From Polysphondylium violaceum (Eukaryota; Evosea; Eumycetozoa; Dictyosteliales; Dictyosteliaceae): a DNA stretch of 58,719 bases. The notes under the pieces were generated by a model. That model worked only from the letters and a program-made list of their open reading frames with translations. It searched no databases and had not been told where the DNA came from. Both the position numbers and the translations under genes were made by a program. Of the stretch, positions 14,101-24,252 are shown one piece after another. The DNA lies in assembly GCA_000277445.1 (NCBI GenBank), contig AJWJ01000093.1, forward strand, positions 1-58,719. The letters run 5' to 3'. Positions within the stretch are counted from its first letter, which is position 1, and each line of letters opens with the position of its first letter.

Positions 14101-14901
14101 TTTACCACATTATTTTTATGTTTAAATAATTTGTTTTCTCTTGTCTTTTATTCATTCAAATCATTTAATCCTTTTTACACAATCAATAACTTCAACTTCA
14201 AAATCAGAGATACACAATACAAATAATATATTTTTTTACTTCTTTTTCCTTTAAACTAACTTGTTGAACCAAAATTAGACACTTTTTTCAAACCTTTTTT
14301 CAACAAACTTATTCAAGGTCCCTTTTTCCCCAAACTCACAGTAAGTTTTTTTTTTCTCTTTCCTCCCCAACGTCCCTTTTTTTTTTTTTTTTTCTCTCGC
14401 AAAAACATTAGGACATGCCCAGTATATAATGGGTGATGTGCTTTTTTTTTTTTTTTTCTATCATCACTTTTTTTTCAAAAAAGACCCCAATCTTTCTCAA
14501 AACCACTCATTTCGAGAAATCTCGACTCGAACCACCACCCAAAATTGGCTTTTTGACTATTTCGGATTTTCTCTTAATATCTTAAAAAAGATCATTTTTA
14601 TTGGGTATTATTAATTATAGTAGTTGATAAAAAACAATTGTTTACATCATTTATCACACGTCTCAATGGCCCCCTTTCTATTTTCTTCCTCCCCCGTTTT
14701 TTTTTTTCTATTTGATTTAATTTTTTTTTTTTTTCAATCAATCAATCATTGTCAAATCTAATCTATTTAATTTAAATTATTGATCTATATTTATATATTT
14801 TTTTGTTCAATTTTATTAATTTAAATCATTGACTTAATATTTTTTTTATTTTTAGGATACTTTTAATTTTTAATAAATAAACCGATTCAAGATAAATAAA
14901 A
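11145..14901. other. large intergenic region upstream of the Myb gene
   Basis: This is the longest gene-free stretch in the window. It is very AT-rich, with many T and A homopolymers, CA/CT-rich patches (about 12089-12142 and 13385-13420) and no long coding-like frame. The few short open frames are Phe/Ile/His-rich translation of T tracts. It probably holds the 3' end of the RhoGEF transcript and an extended, developmentally regulated promoter and 5' UTR of the Myb gene. Confidence 0.5.
14341..14855 (+). other. candidate 5' UTR intron of the Myb gene
   Basis: A strong donor (GTAAGT at 14341) and a polypyrimidine-rich acceptor (TTATTTTTAG ending at 14855) frame 515 nt of T-rich DNA. The acceptor lies 46 nt before the Myb start codon. 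Splicing here would give a short leader. This is inferred from the splice signals alone. Confidence 0.35.
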
Positions 14902-16365
14902 ATGGCAGTAGTATTCCCATCATCAGCTCCAATGTATTATTGGTCCCCAAATGTATCATATGCAAACAATAGTAATAATTCAAATAGTTTAAATAATAGT
15001 AAACAATATCAAAGTCCACAAATAGGTGCACCTATTGCCTATTATCCAATTCAACATATTGCAATGAATTCTCCTTTAATGTTGGATTCATATAATTGTC
15101 AAAATGTAACAAATAATCTAAATAATAATAATAATAATAATAACAATAATAATAACAATAATAGTAATAATAATAATAACAATAATAATACAAATACTTC
15201 ACCAACACTTCCATTGAAAAGACTATATGAAGAAACTGAAGAAGATTATGGAAGTTCATCATCAGATAAAAATGAAATGGAAGATGACGATAGTGGTGGT
15301 GAAGATGAGGATGATATTCACCAAGAAGATTTAAAGTCTTATTTATATCCATTTGTTCAACAATTATTAAATTCATCATTATCAAATTCAGTTTTAAAAA
15401 TATTTTCAGAATGTTCAAAAGAAGAGCTATCAGTAAAAGAAATGTTATCAAAAGTAAGTAATATTTTTTTAAAAATAAAATATTTATTTTATACTAATAA
15501 CTTTTATAAATTAAAATAGTTGAAATCATTATCATCAGATGTAAATTTTGAAAATATTTATTCTTCTTTGATACAGTCATTTGTAAGATTAGATGGAGAT
15601 GTAAAAATGGTAAAATATTTATATGAAAATGGAGTTACAGAAACAGATTTAGAATTCACCAAAGAAATAGAGTTAACGCAGCACTCTCAAGAGATTACAA
15701 AGAAAAAGAGAGAGAAAAGAGAGAGCATTAGCAGAGGTATTCGAAGTCCTCCAAACAAATGGACCAAAGAGGAAAGTCAAAATTTAATTAAACTTGTTTC
15801 CGAAAATGGTGATAAACAATGGAAAAAGATTGCCTCAAAACTTGGTGGTGGAAAAACTGGTGCTCAATGTGCACAACATTGGAAACGTGTACTTAGTCCA
15901 GAGATTAAAAAAGGTTCATGGGATGAAGAAGAAGAAGAGTTATTATTTCAATTAGTCGACAAACACGGTCAGAGTTGGAAAAACGTGGCCATGGAAATTA
16001 AAACTCGAACAGACATTCAATGTAGATATCAATACTTTAAAGCCTGTATGTCTAGACAAACTGAATGGAGTCAGTTGGAAGATGAAATTTTGACTAAAAA
16101 AATTAAATTGATGAACTCAAATGATGAAAAACTATCTTTTCAAGTGGTTTCCAAACATTTGGCTAGAGCTAAAACAACTAAGATCCCAAGAACAGCTCTT
16201 GAGTGTAAAACTAGATGGGCTCAACTACTTTCTTTTGCAACAAATCAAACTTTTAATCCTCCTTTTTATTATAGACCTGATATGAATACAGTTTTAATTC
16301 CTTCTCCAAATTTAAATCAATATCACATGATACAAAATAATCCAATGATGATTATTCAAACATAA
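14902..16365 (+). CDS. Myb/SANT-domain transcription factor (three repeats)
   Basis: A nuclear DNA-binding protein, probably a transcription regulator. Exons are 14902-15453 and 15520-16365, with a phase-0 intron (GTAAGT..AAATAG), giving 465 residues. The start is the first ATG, preceded by an A-rich leader. The N-terminal half is Asn/Ser-rich, with an uninterrupted Asn run near 74-95 and an acidic stretch near 110-145. The first Myb repeat (about 263-308) has tryptophans at the canonical 19-residue spacing. The second (about 315-357) keeps two tryptophans and replaces the third with an aromatic residue. A third, longer and more divergent repeat (about 365-421) contains an insertion. A basic KKKREKRE patch before repeat 1 may be a nuclear localisation signal. 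I cannot assign a specific dictyostelid Myb name. Confidence 0.9.
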
Positions 16366-16731
16366 ATTAATAAATAAAAAAACAGTATTTTTTTGTACAA
16401 GTAAAAGTAATAATTAAAATTGATTTATTTGTACAACCTAAGAAATCAAAACCGTTGGGATAGCTAATTTTAGGGATATTTTTTTTTTAGCTTTTTAAAA
16501 ATCTTGATAAAGAGATTTAATCTCAAAGTCTTAGCGAGAAAAATTTTAGCCCCATCAATTTTTCAATTATTTGAAAGATTCTTAGGAATACTTTTTTAAA
16601 TCAAAGGTTGTCCTTTGATTTTTTTCAAGATTGGGCTGAGAAATAGAATTATCGTTAGTTTAGGACCTTTAAAGATAATATTGAGTATGAGTACAATAGA
16701 TAATATATTTAATAAAATAAAATAAAATAAT
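16366..16731. terminator. shared 3' region between convergent Myb and spnA genes
   Basis: Both neighbours end here. The region holds a perfect 10-bp hairpin with a 4-nt loop at 16598-16621 (AAATCAAAGG / CCTTTGATTT) and a short palindrome GAGATTTAATCTC near 16512. A-rich segments at both borders include AATAAA-like signals. It probably serves both transcripts for 3' end formation; that role is inferred. Confidence 0.4.
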
Positions 16732-18348
16732 TTATTTCCAATTTAATAAAATTACAACAACACTAATATTATCAACTGAACCTTTTTCATAAGATTCTTG
16801 TGCCAAAGTTGTACTTATTTCAGTTGGAGTTTTACCCAATTTAAGTTGTTTTGTAGTGATCTGTACAGCTTCTTCATAGGTTACTTTATCCCATAAACCA
16901 TCACAAGCTAAAATTAGGAAATGATCATTTGGTGTTAGATCCAATGTCATTTGATAGGGTTCACAAACTACAAATTTCTTTTCACCCTCTTTGTATTCTT
17001 TATCACCAAAAGATCTTGAAACGGCCAAACTACCAAACAAACGACCAAAAATAATCATACCACCCAATTCAGTGATTCTAACCTTTTCTTTGTCGTCGTT
17101 GGCCAAATGTTTATAGGTGAGCAGAGTGTGTTCATATTGCGGTGACTTCGCATTACCAACATTTCTAGCCAAAACGGCTTCTGAATCACCAATATTTGCA
17201 GCATACAATGTGTTTCCTACCAACATAACAGATACACCAGTTGAACCACTCTTTTCGCAAACTGGTATAACCTTTTTATCTGCAGCTTCGTAACCATCAC
17301 GAAGACTTTGTTCGAAATTTCCACTTTGGAAACTTGTTGAATCTACAACACACTTATGTACAATTGGTTCCAACGCTTTAGAGGTATCAGCACCACCATG
17401 ACCATCATAGACGGCATAGTAGGCACACAATCCATCAATATTATCTCTGTTGGCACTATAGTTGGTTTCTGTTAAAAGATCATCATATACTGCATGGGTA
17501 TCTTCCATATTCTTTCTTCTCCCTTGCATTGCATAATAACCTGATTGTACTGATAATCCTTTTCCTTTTTTCTTTTTGACAACTGGCGGTGCTGCTGCTG
17601 CTGCTTTTTGTTTTTCAATTTCTTTTTCGGCCTTTTCTCTTTCTTTTTCTGCCCTTTCTCTTTCTTTTTCTTCCTTTTCTTTTTCTTTGATTTCTTTTTC
17701 TTTTAATTTAAGGAGTTCTTTTTCTTTAATCTTGTTTTCTTTTTCTTTTGCTTTGAGTTCTTTTTCTTTTGCTTTATTTTCCTTGTCTATAGCTTTGGTT
17801 TGAGCTTTGGCTGGTTGAGTTGTTGATTTTGATTTACTAATATTATTATTATTATTATTGTTATTGTTATTGATATTGTTATTGTTATTGTTATTAATAT
17901 TATTAGCGGTAGTTGTAGTTGTGGTTGTAGTTGTACTATTAGAAACTAAACAATTTGATAAAGAACTCATGGATGATGATGCTGATGAAGGTAATGAACT
18001 ACTATCCATTTGACTATTATTTAAATTCAATTCAAGATGATCATGTAATGGTGTTACAAGAATACTAGATTGATGTGGCATTCTAGATGAGGGATGAGAA
18101 GGATAACTACCAACACTACTGTTTGTACTGCCACTCAATGGCGAGCCACTAGTTGGTGTAGTATCGACACCGGATATCGTACTATTTGTTGAGCCCGACA
18201 ATGCCATTTCAAATGTCAACCCTCTCATCTCTGCATCTGGAATCAATGAATCCAATAATATATCAAATTGTTCCCTAACATGATTTTTATCCAATAAATT
18301 GATGACATGAGTTTTAAATGCTTTTTCTTTTTCAACCAACTATAGAGA

Positions 18349-18439
<91 letters not shown>

Positions 18440-19683
18440 GATAGATAGATTAGTATAGATAGATAGATTAGTATATGATATACCAAATTGAAATCTCATT
18501 ACAATACATACAAATTGTGAAAACTTGTTTGATATAAATTCAATGGCTTGAGTTGGATCGCATCCGCCCTGGTAATCTGGAAAACAGTGTTTTAAATCAA
18601 ATTGTTTAATATTTTCATAAAATATATCACATGTATTAAATATTAAATAAACTTGATTTGCTTGGTCCAATAAATCTGATTTTACAAATAATTCAAAATT
18701 ATTTAATGCCTCTACTAATAAATTTTTGTGTGTATGATTATTACAAATTGGTATTGAAGTTGAATCTGGTATAACTGTATTATTTGAAAAATAACTATGT
18801 AATAATAATAAAATATTAATATATATAGTTTTTAAAAACCACACTACTACTTACTCTTTTAAAGATACTACATAAAATATATAATTTGGTTGATATTGTA
18901 GTAAATTTGAATATTCTTTGGGTTGTGATAATTTTCCAGAACAACAAATCAAATCCATTTTAAATCTTTTATATAATAAAGTTGATGTTTGAATTTGATC
19001 TACTTGATCATAAGCACTGATAATATCAATTTCATTTGGTACAAATTCTGGTGAAAAAACTCTAAACATATTTTCCATATAACTATAGGTTTAATATATA
19101 TTAATTGCGTTTGTTAGTGTCTGTATAATTGTGAATATTTACAAAAAGAGATGATACTATACTATTTAGCTCTACCTGGTGTCCTATATTCTGAACAAAA
19201 CTTTGAGTGAGTAAAGGTAGTTTGAATGCCTTTATCTTCCCAAAGACATTTACAATCATAACTTAATTTTAATGGGAATCTTGGTAAACGATTTCTTGCC
19301 AATTCTATAGGAGTACCCATTACTCTTTTAACTCTTTCAAGATTATCATTGTGAATTGATACATTTAGATTCTCTGAATTCTCTATCAAACGAATAAGAG
19401 TTGCCAATGTGTTTGCATAAATTAGTCTTTGATAATACTTGGGGTCAAGTGGTTCTAAACCATAGAGTAGATCCAATTGTCTCTGTAGTGTTGTTTTTCC
19501 ACTCTCATGATATCCAAGAACCATAACATTTGCAAAATGATCATATGTTTTGGGTGGCATTGCTGGTTTTTTACTTGTATTATGATGACCATGACCAGTA
19601 CCACCACTACTAGACAGTGAATGGTTTGCATCCTTTTTATCTTTTTTTAAATGTGATAGTAATAATATTTTCTTCATTTTCAT
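16732..19683 (-). CDS. spnA: Spalten: Galpha-like domain fused to PP2C protein phosphatase
   Basis: Matches the Dictyostelium Spalten architecture, a protein needed for cell-type differentiation. Exons on the minus strand are 19683-19163, 19082-18855, 18794-18512 and 18339-16732; every junction preserves phase, giving 879 residues. Residues 48-380 align with Galpha subunits: P-loop GYHESGKTT (57-65), helical-domain LWEDKGIQ, YY..MFRVFSPEFVPNEIDI and a CFPDYQG segment. The switch II DVGGQ motif is replaced by CCSGKLSQ (about 221-228), and NKxD reads NTCD (303-306), so normal GTP hydrolysis is doubtful. A Ser/Asn-rich linker and a Lys/Glu-rich helix (about 530-590) follow. PP2C spans 605-879 with metal-site motifs MED, YDGHGG, ACDGLWD and VDNISV intact. 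Intron 3 contains a long AAT microsatellite. Identification is confident; the splice sites are hand-built. Confidence 0.93.
18349..18474. repeat. AAT/ATT microsatellite plus 18-nt tandem pair in spnA intron 3
   Basis: About 30 uninterrupted ATT units run from 18349 to 18438. Two exact 18-nt copies (AGATAGATAGATTAGTAT) follow at 18439-18456 and 18457-18474. All of it lies inside the intron separating the Galpha-like and PP2C coding parts. Such tracts are common in dictyostelids and length-unstable. Confidence 0.95.
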
Positions 19684-21073
19684 TCTCTATAATATTGGTT
19701 ATATCTATAGTGTTTATGTGTAATATTTATGCGTGCGTTTTGTTCTTTTCTCTACCTCACCTGCTTCTCTCTCGTGGTACTCCGATAGTATTACTATTAC
19801 AATTAAGTCTTGTTATTATTTTTGATTCTTTCTTTGTTATTACTATTACTACTATTACAATTATTACTACAACTATAAATAAAAAAGATAAGATAACTAA
19901 TGATCGCTTTAGTGACTTTTGATAAAAAAAGATATTAATTTATCATAAAAAACAAAAAAAAAAAAAAAAAAAAAAAAAAAATAATGATAAAAAATTAAAA
20001 CCCAAAGTTTTTTAATATAGAATGTTGATGTTGTTTTGTGGATGGAGCAAAAAGAAAAAAGAAATTATGTTTGTGTGTATATTGGTTCTATTTACATACA
20101 CACAAACACAATGTAATATATTATATAAGAGAAAGAAGAAAAAAAAAAAAAACAACACCACCAAACAATAACAACAAACAATCCACACACAACACAAAAA
20201 TAAAAAAATTAAAAATTAAAAAAATAAAAAAAATAATCACATAAAAATGGAATGATTCAAATTCCAACACAAGATCGCAACAAATAACAAACACTCATTC
20301 ACTCTTGCTGGATCAAATAAAAACACTATCTAAAATTCATTATTTAGTATATTCAATATTCACCAATAACAACAATAACAACAACAAGAATTACTTTTAT
20401 AGTAGTAGTATTACTATTACTCTATCTAATTAATTATAAATACATACCCTGTGTTTTTGTTATTGTTGTTGTAGTTGTTGATGGACTGGAGCGGTGATGC
20501 TTATTATTAGTGAAGATACAAGATATATCAGATTTGTTTGTTTGTGTGATGGTTTCTATTTGTAATCAAAATTGTATTATTATTGTTATTGTATGGGTGT
20601 GTGAATGTGTGAATAAATACAAATAAATAAATAAATATAAATAAATAAATAAATAAGTGTTAGAGAGAATAGAGTAGAATAGAATAGAATACTAAATCCT
20701 CCTCAATGTAAAGTGTTTTAAAACTCTTGAATTGATTGTGAGTGAGAGTGAGTGACTGTGTGTGTGCGAGAGTGTGTGTTGATTGAGTGTGTTTTTGTGT
20801 GTTTTGTGTGTGTGAGTATTACTATATATAATAGGGGTCAATATTATCATGATGATAAATTTAGATGTTTTTTGTGAGGATATGAATGTATGAATGTGTG
20901 TGTGTGAATTGGTGAGTGTGTGTGACCTCTATTTATTGATTATGATAATTAATTAATTAATTGATTGTTTTCAATGTTAATAAAAATTATTTTAAAATCT
21001 AGTCTAAACTAACTATAGACGCGACATCTCTTCTTTTTATTTTTATAAAAGTGTTTGACATGTCACACACCTA
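19684..21073. other. intergenic region upstream of spnA
   Basis: Contains simple repeats and no convincing gene: a 30-nt poly(A) at about 19950-19981, an AAAT tetranucleotide array at 20612-20656, and a long GT/GA-rich stretch at 20711-20930. A possible spnA 5' UTR intron (minus strand, donor GTGAGG near 19767, acceptor ATAG near 19687) is suggested by splice signals only. The right part is the 3' flank of the LisH gene. Confidence 0.5.
20612..20656. repeat. AAAT tetranucleotide microsatellite
   Basis: Nearly perfect AAAT units in two blocks separated by an ATATAA interruption. It lies between spnA and the LisH gene, with no coding potential. Confidence 0.9.
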
Positions 21074-23118
21074 TCAAGAATCATATTGTAGTGATGAAAG
21101 AAATTGTTCCACATCATCGGGAATTAAATTATTGTTGTTATGTACAGGTGCTAAAGGTGATTTGGATTTACTATTCATAGGAGGCGGTGGAGGAGGTGCC
21201 ACCGGTGTTATAGTGGTTAAATCCGATGTTTTAAGAATATTGTTGTTGTTGTTATTATTATTATTTACAATTGGAGGTGGAGTAGTAGTTGTAATGGTAG
21301 TTGATGTTAAGGTTGCAGAGTTTGGATTCATTGGGGCGTTGGGCGAGGTTGAGGGAGTTCCGAATAAAAGTGTTTTTGAAGATTTGTATCGAGGAGGTGA
21401 TGTGAAATTGGTGCTAGATGCAGTTCTTCTCGTGGTACCTGGTGTAAGTGGAATATTGATACTATTGCTATTATGTGTTTGATTAAAATGTTGATGTTGA
21501 TCATTATCAAATGGAATCAAAGGTTCAGAATAGAATCCATTTGAATCGGTTGCTGCGTTGATTTGGTGTTCAAGATCTGACCCAAACATTGGATTAATCA
21601 TATGAATGATAGATGGATCTGATTCTATAGACATTACTATATTATCGACTAAATCATTGTTTTGTGTATTATATTGATTATTATAGATATCGTTGTTGTT
21701 GTTGCTATTGTTGTTGTTGTTATTGTTAATATCATCTTCCATCATAGGTTGTTGAGTGGTTTGATATTGTAAATGGCTATTTGAGTATAAATAGTTGTTA
21801 TTCGTTTGATTATACTCGTCGTTATTGGCTGACGCTATATAATTTGATTCTTGATGACTTGGTTGTTGTTGTTGTTGTTGATCTATATTATCCAAGAGTT
21901 GATTGCTGTTGTTTGTAGACGAGGAGGGCCAACCAATATTTTGCTGACTGAGATAATGATTAATATGATCTGCTATCTTTTCAGAGAACTGGGGATTATT
22001 TAACAACTCTTCAATCTCTGACATTGGTGAAGCTTGCTTTTGTGGTTGTATTATGTTTTGCTGTGGCTGTTGTATTGGTGTTTGATTGTAAAGTTGTGTC
22101 GATGGTTGTTGTAGTAGTTGTTGATGATGATGTTGTTGTTGATGATGAGTGTTTTGATACTGTACATTTTGTAATGGATTGCTATTGTTTGCACCATTGG
22201 GTGAAATAGATAGTTTTTTAGGTGTCATATTCTTTCTTCGAGCAGATACACTACTACTGTTGCTGCTACTTGCAGTGTGTTTAGTGATAGGACTTTCCAT
22301 TGTTAAATCAATAGTGGGTGGGATCGACGATGGGGCGCTGGTGGTTGTCGTGGTCGTTGTAGTGGTTGTGGGATTTGATAATAGTTGTGGTGTCGAATAC
22401 AGAGGATTGGTGTTCATACCCGATGATAACCGAGTACTGTAAACCATGTTTGGTGAATTATTTGCTGGAGGTGTATCAGGTTTCTTTCTCTTTAAATTAT
22501 TGTTTGAATATAGATGTTGTGAAAGTTGATTTGTCGATGCACTAGTATTGCTGCTGCTGTTGTTGTTGTTATTATTACTACTACTACTATTATTCTTTTG
22601 AGTACCACTATTATTAAAATCATTGTTATTATTGTTATTATAATCGACAACATCAGAAAAAGCATAGGAGGAATAAGATATATCTGAAATGGATTTTGAT
22701 CTAAAACTAGTGTAATCGTCAACCATGTTGTACAACATATTCAACGATCCTTTAATCTTTTCATAGTATTCATCTTGACTCGATAGTTTATTACTGAGGA
22801 GACATCCTACAAATTGATCTTTTTTCTTTTTCTCCTCCTTTAATACAATGTATTCATTTAATATAAATGACAGACTTTTAACTGTTCTTGCCTAGTGAAT
22901 GAGGATTAGTGTTTGTCATATAAATGTACAATAGATCCATTTGTAACACATTTACATACAGGTGTTTTATTCAAACCTTTAATAAGCGAAGCAGATTCTT
23001 TAAGAAACGTTTCATAAGAGTTTTTAAAGTTTTGATCTTTTAGAAATGTTAGAACCAATAGACATATTTCACTCACCCTAATTAAATGGTGCGGTGGTAA
23101 TTTATTTTGTGTCTCCAT
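21074..23118 (-). CDS. LisH-type protein with NPAT-like N-terminus and Asn/Gln-rich tail
   Basis: Exons on the minus strand are 23118-22960 and 22891-21074, joined by a 68-nt phase-0 intron with donor GTATGT and acceptor CACTAG, giving 658 residues. The N-terminus (HLIRVSEICLLVLTFLKDQ followed by YETFLKES) resembles a LisH dimerisation helix pair. The segment at about 55-120 (SLSFILNEYIVLKEE, then a helix KIKGSLNMLYNMV) resembles, from memory, the N-terminus of animal NPAT, the histone-gene coactivator. The remaining 500 residues are low-complexity Asn/Gln/Ser/Thr/Pro sequence with a Lys/Arg patch (SARRKNMTPKK) and Thr-Pro sites. No enzymatic domain is visible. A nuclear coactivator is plausible, but the family assignment is tentative. 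Confidence 0.6.
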
Positions 23119-23356
23119 TGATAGAGAGAGAATAAAAGATCTTTATATATTGGGATGCCATTTTAATGTCTTTTTTTTAAAAAAAGGCGCTTTTTAAAAT
23201 GGTTGATTTTAAAAATTTTTGTTTGTATATGTATTTTAAAAAGATAAAATTTGGCATATTATATATTTTTTTACTTATAACGTGGAATTTTATAAGATTC
23301 TAACGATTTTCTATTTTATATTTATTCCTTAGCAATTTGCCTAATATTATCATCAG

Positions 23357-23427
23357 GCGCATGTGGTCTAGTGGTATGATGCATCCCTGCCACGGATGCG
23401 AACTGGGTTCGATTCCCAGCATGCGCA
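23357..23427 (+). tRNA. tRNA-Gly (anticodon GCC)
   Basis: A 71-nt cloverleaf with a perfect 7-bp acceptor stem (GCGCATG / CATGCGC), discriminator A, D-arm/A-box TGGTCTAGTGG, anticodon loop CTGCCAC and T-arm/B-box GGTTCGATTCC. There is no intron. A TTTT terminator begins about 6 nt after the mature end. It is transcribed by RNA polymerase III from its internal promoter. Confidence 0.97.
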
Positions 23428-24252
23428 AATACCTTTTACTCTTGTGATTCTTTTGTCGGGTTGATTTTTTGGGGTCCTCTGTAATAGGAATGAGTCGTGT
23501 CCCATAATATTATTCTGGTATTTAAAATTATATAAAAACAATAAATAAAGATCATCTGATTCAGTAGGTTTTGCGCACTCCTTCTCACCACAATAGAAGC
23601 CTTTTGTATTTATTGAGTTTTATTGTCATTCCTGTGTATCATATATTGGACCAACACTAAAGATAGTATCTATCTATAGTTTCTATTAAACCTCAGCACG
23701 ACGGTAAAAGGCTGGCTTCTCAACGAGTCACCCACGATTCGACTCTCAACACCTAACGTCCACACCGTAATGACATTAAAGACCGCCTCAATAAAACTGT
23801 AAACTGATCAAATATCATTAATGAAGTCTCAGCAATCTCATTTTTCTTGATTAAATTTCACATCTCTTTATAGTGGGAAATTTAATTGTAAAAATTTTTT
23901 AAAGAAATATGGATGATGTTTAAGGTGTAGATCAAGTATTATGTTTACTCGGGGTGATGAAAAACAAATGAACATTTCTTTTTTATTGAAAATGGTTTAA
24001 TTTAAAGATCTAATTATATAGATATTAGATCCTGAACGAAAGATTTTGAATTATAACAAAATGGTAACATTTTGCATTACACTAATACATAAAAGACCAC
24101 CTTGGTGTGGATCAGAACTGCCAACAATAAAACTGGTATGGTTGAAGAAAAAATTGATTATTTTTTGTAATGAAATCATAGTTTACAGATGAATCAAAAA
24201 ATAAATGCACAAGATTTTCTTTCATTAACTCAATCTATTGATAAAGATTTAT
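23428..24252. other. intergenic region downstream of tRNA-Gly
   Basis: No open frame of note. The middle (about 23690-23800) is GC-richer than its surroundings and contains a B-box-like element GATTCGACTCT at 23736-23746, about 310 nt after the tRNA. The tRNA flank, a common landing zone for dictyostelid tRNA-targeting retroelements, shows no recognisable insertion. Confidence 0.45.

Noticed and set aside
18349-18474. CRISPR-like regularly spaced repeats
   Set aside because: It is a plain trinucleotide microsatellite with a tandem pair and no spacers, in a eukaryotic intron.
21051-22442. Plus-strand Val/Leu-rich open frames opposite the LisH gene
   Set aside because: They are antisense shadows of Asn/Gln/Thr codon repeats, with no independent domain.
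23690-23790. Possible second tRNA or C/D snoRNA downstream of tRNA-Gly
   Set aside because: The B-box-like element cannot be placed in a paired T-arm, and the C box (GTAATGA) is off consensus, so no structure could be built.
23119-24252. tRNA-targeting retroelement beside tRNA-Gly
   Set aside because: Flanks contain no reverse-transcriptase-like frame, terminal repeat or A-module-like element. The site looks empty.
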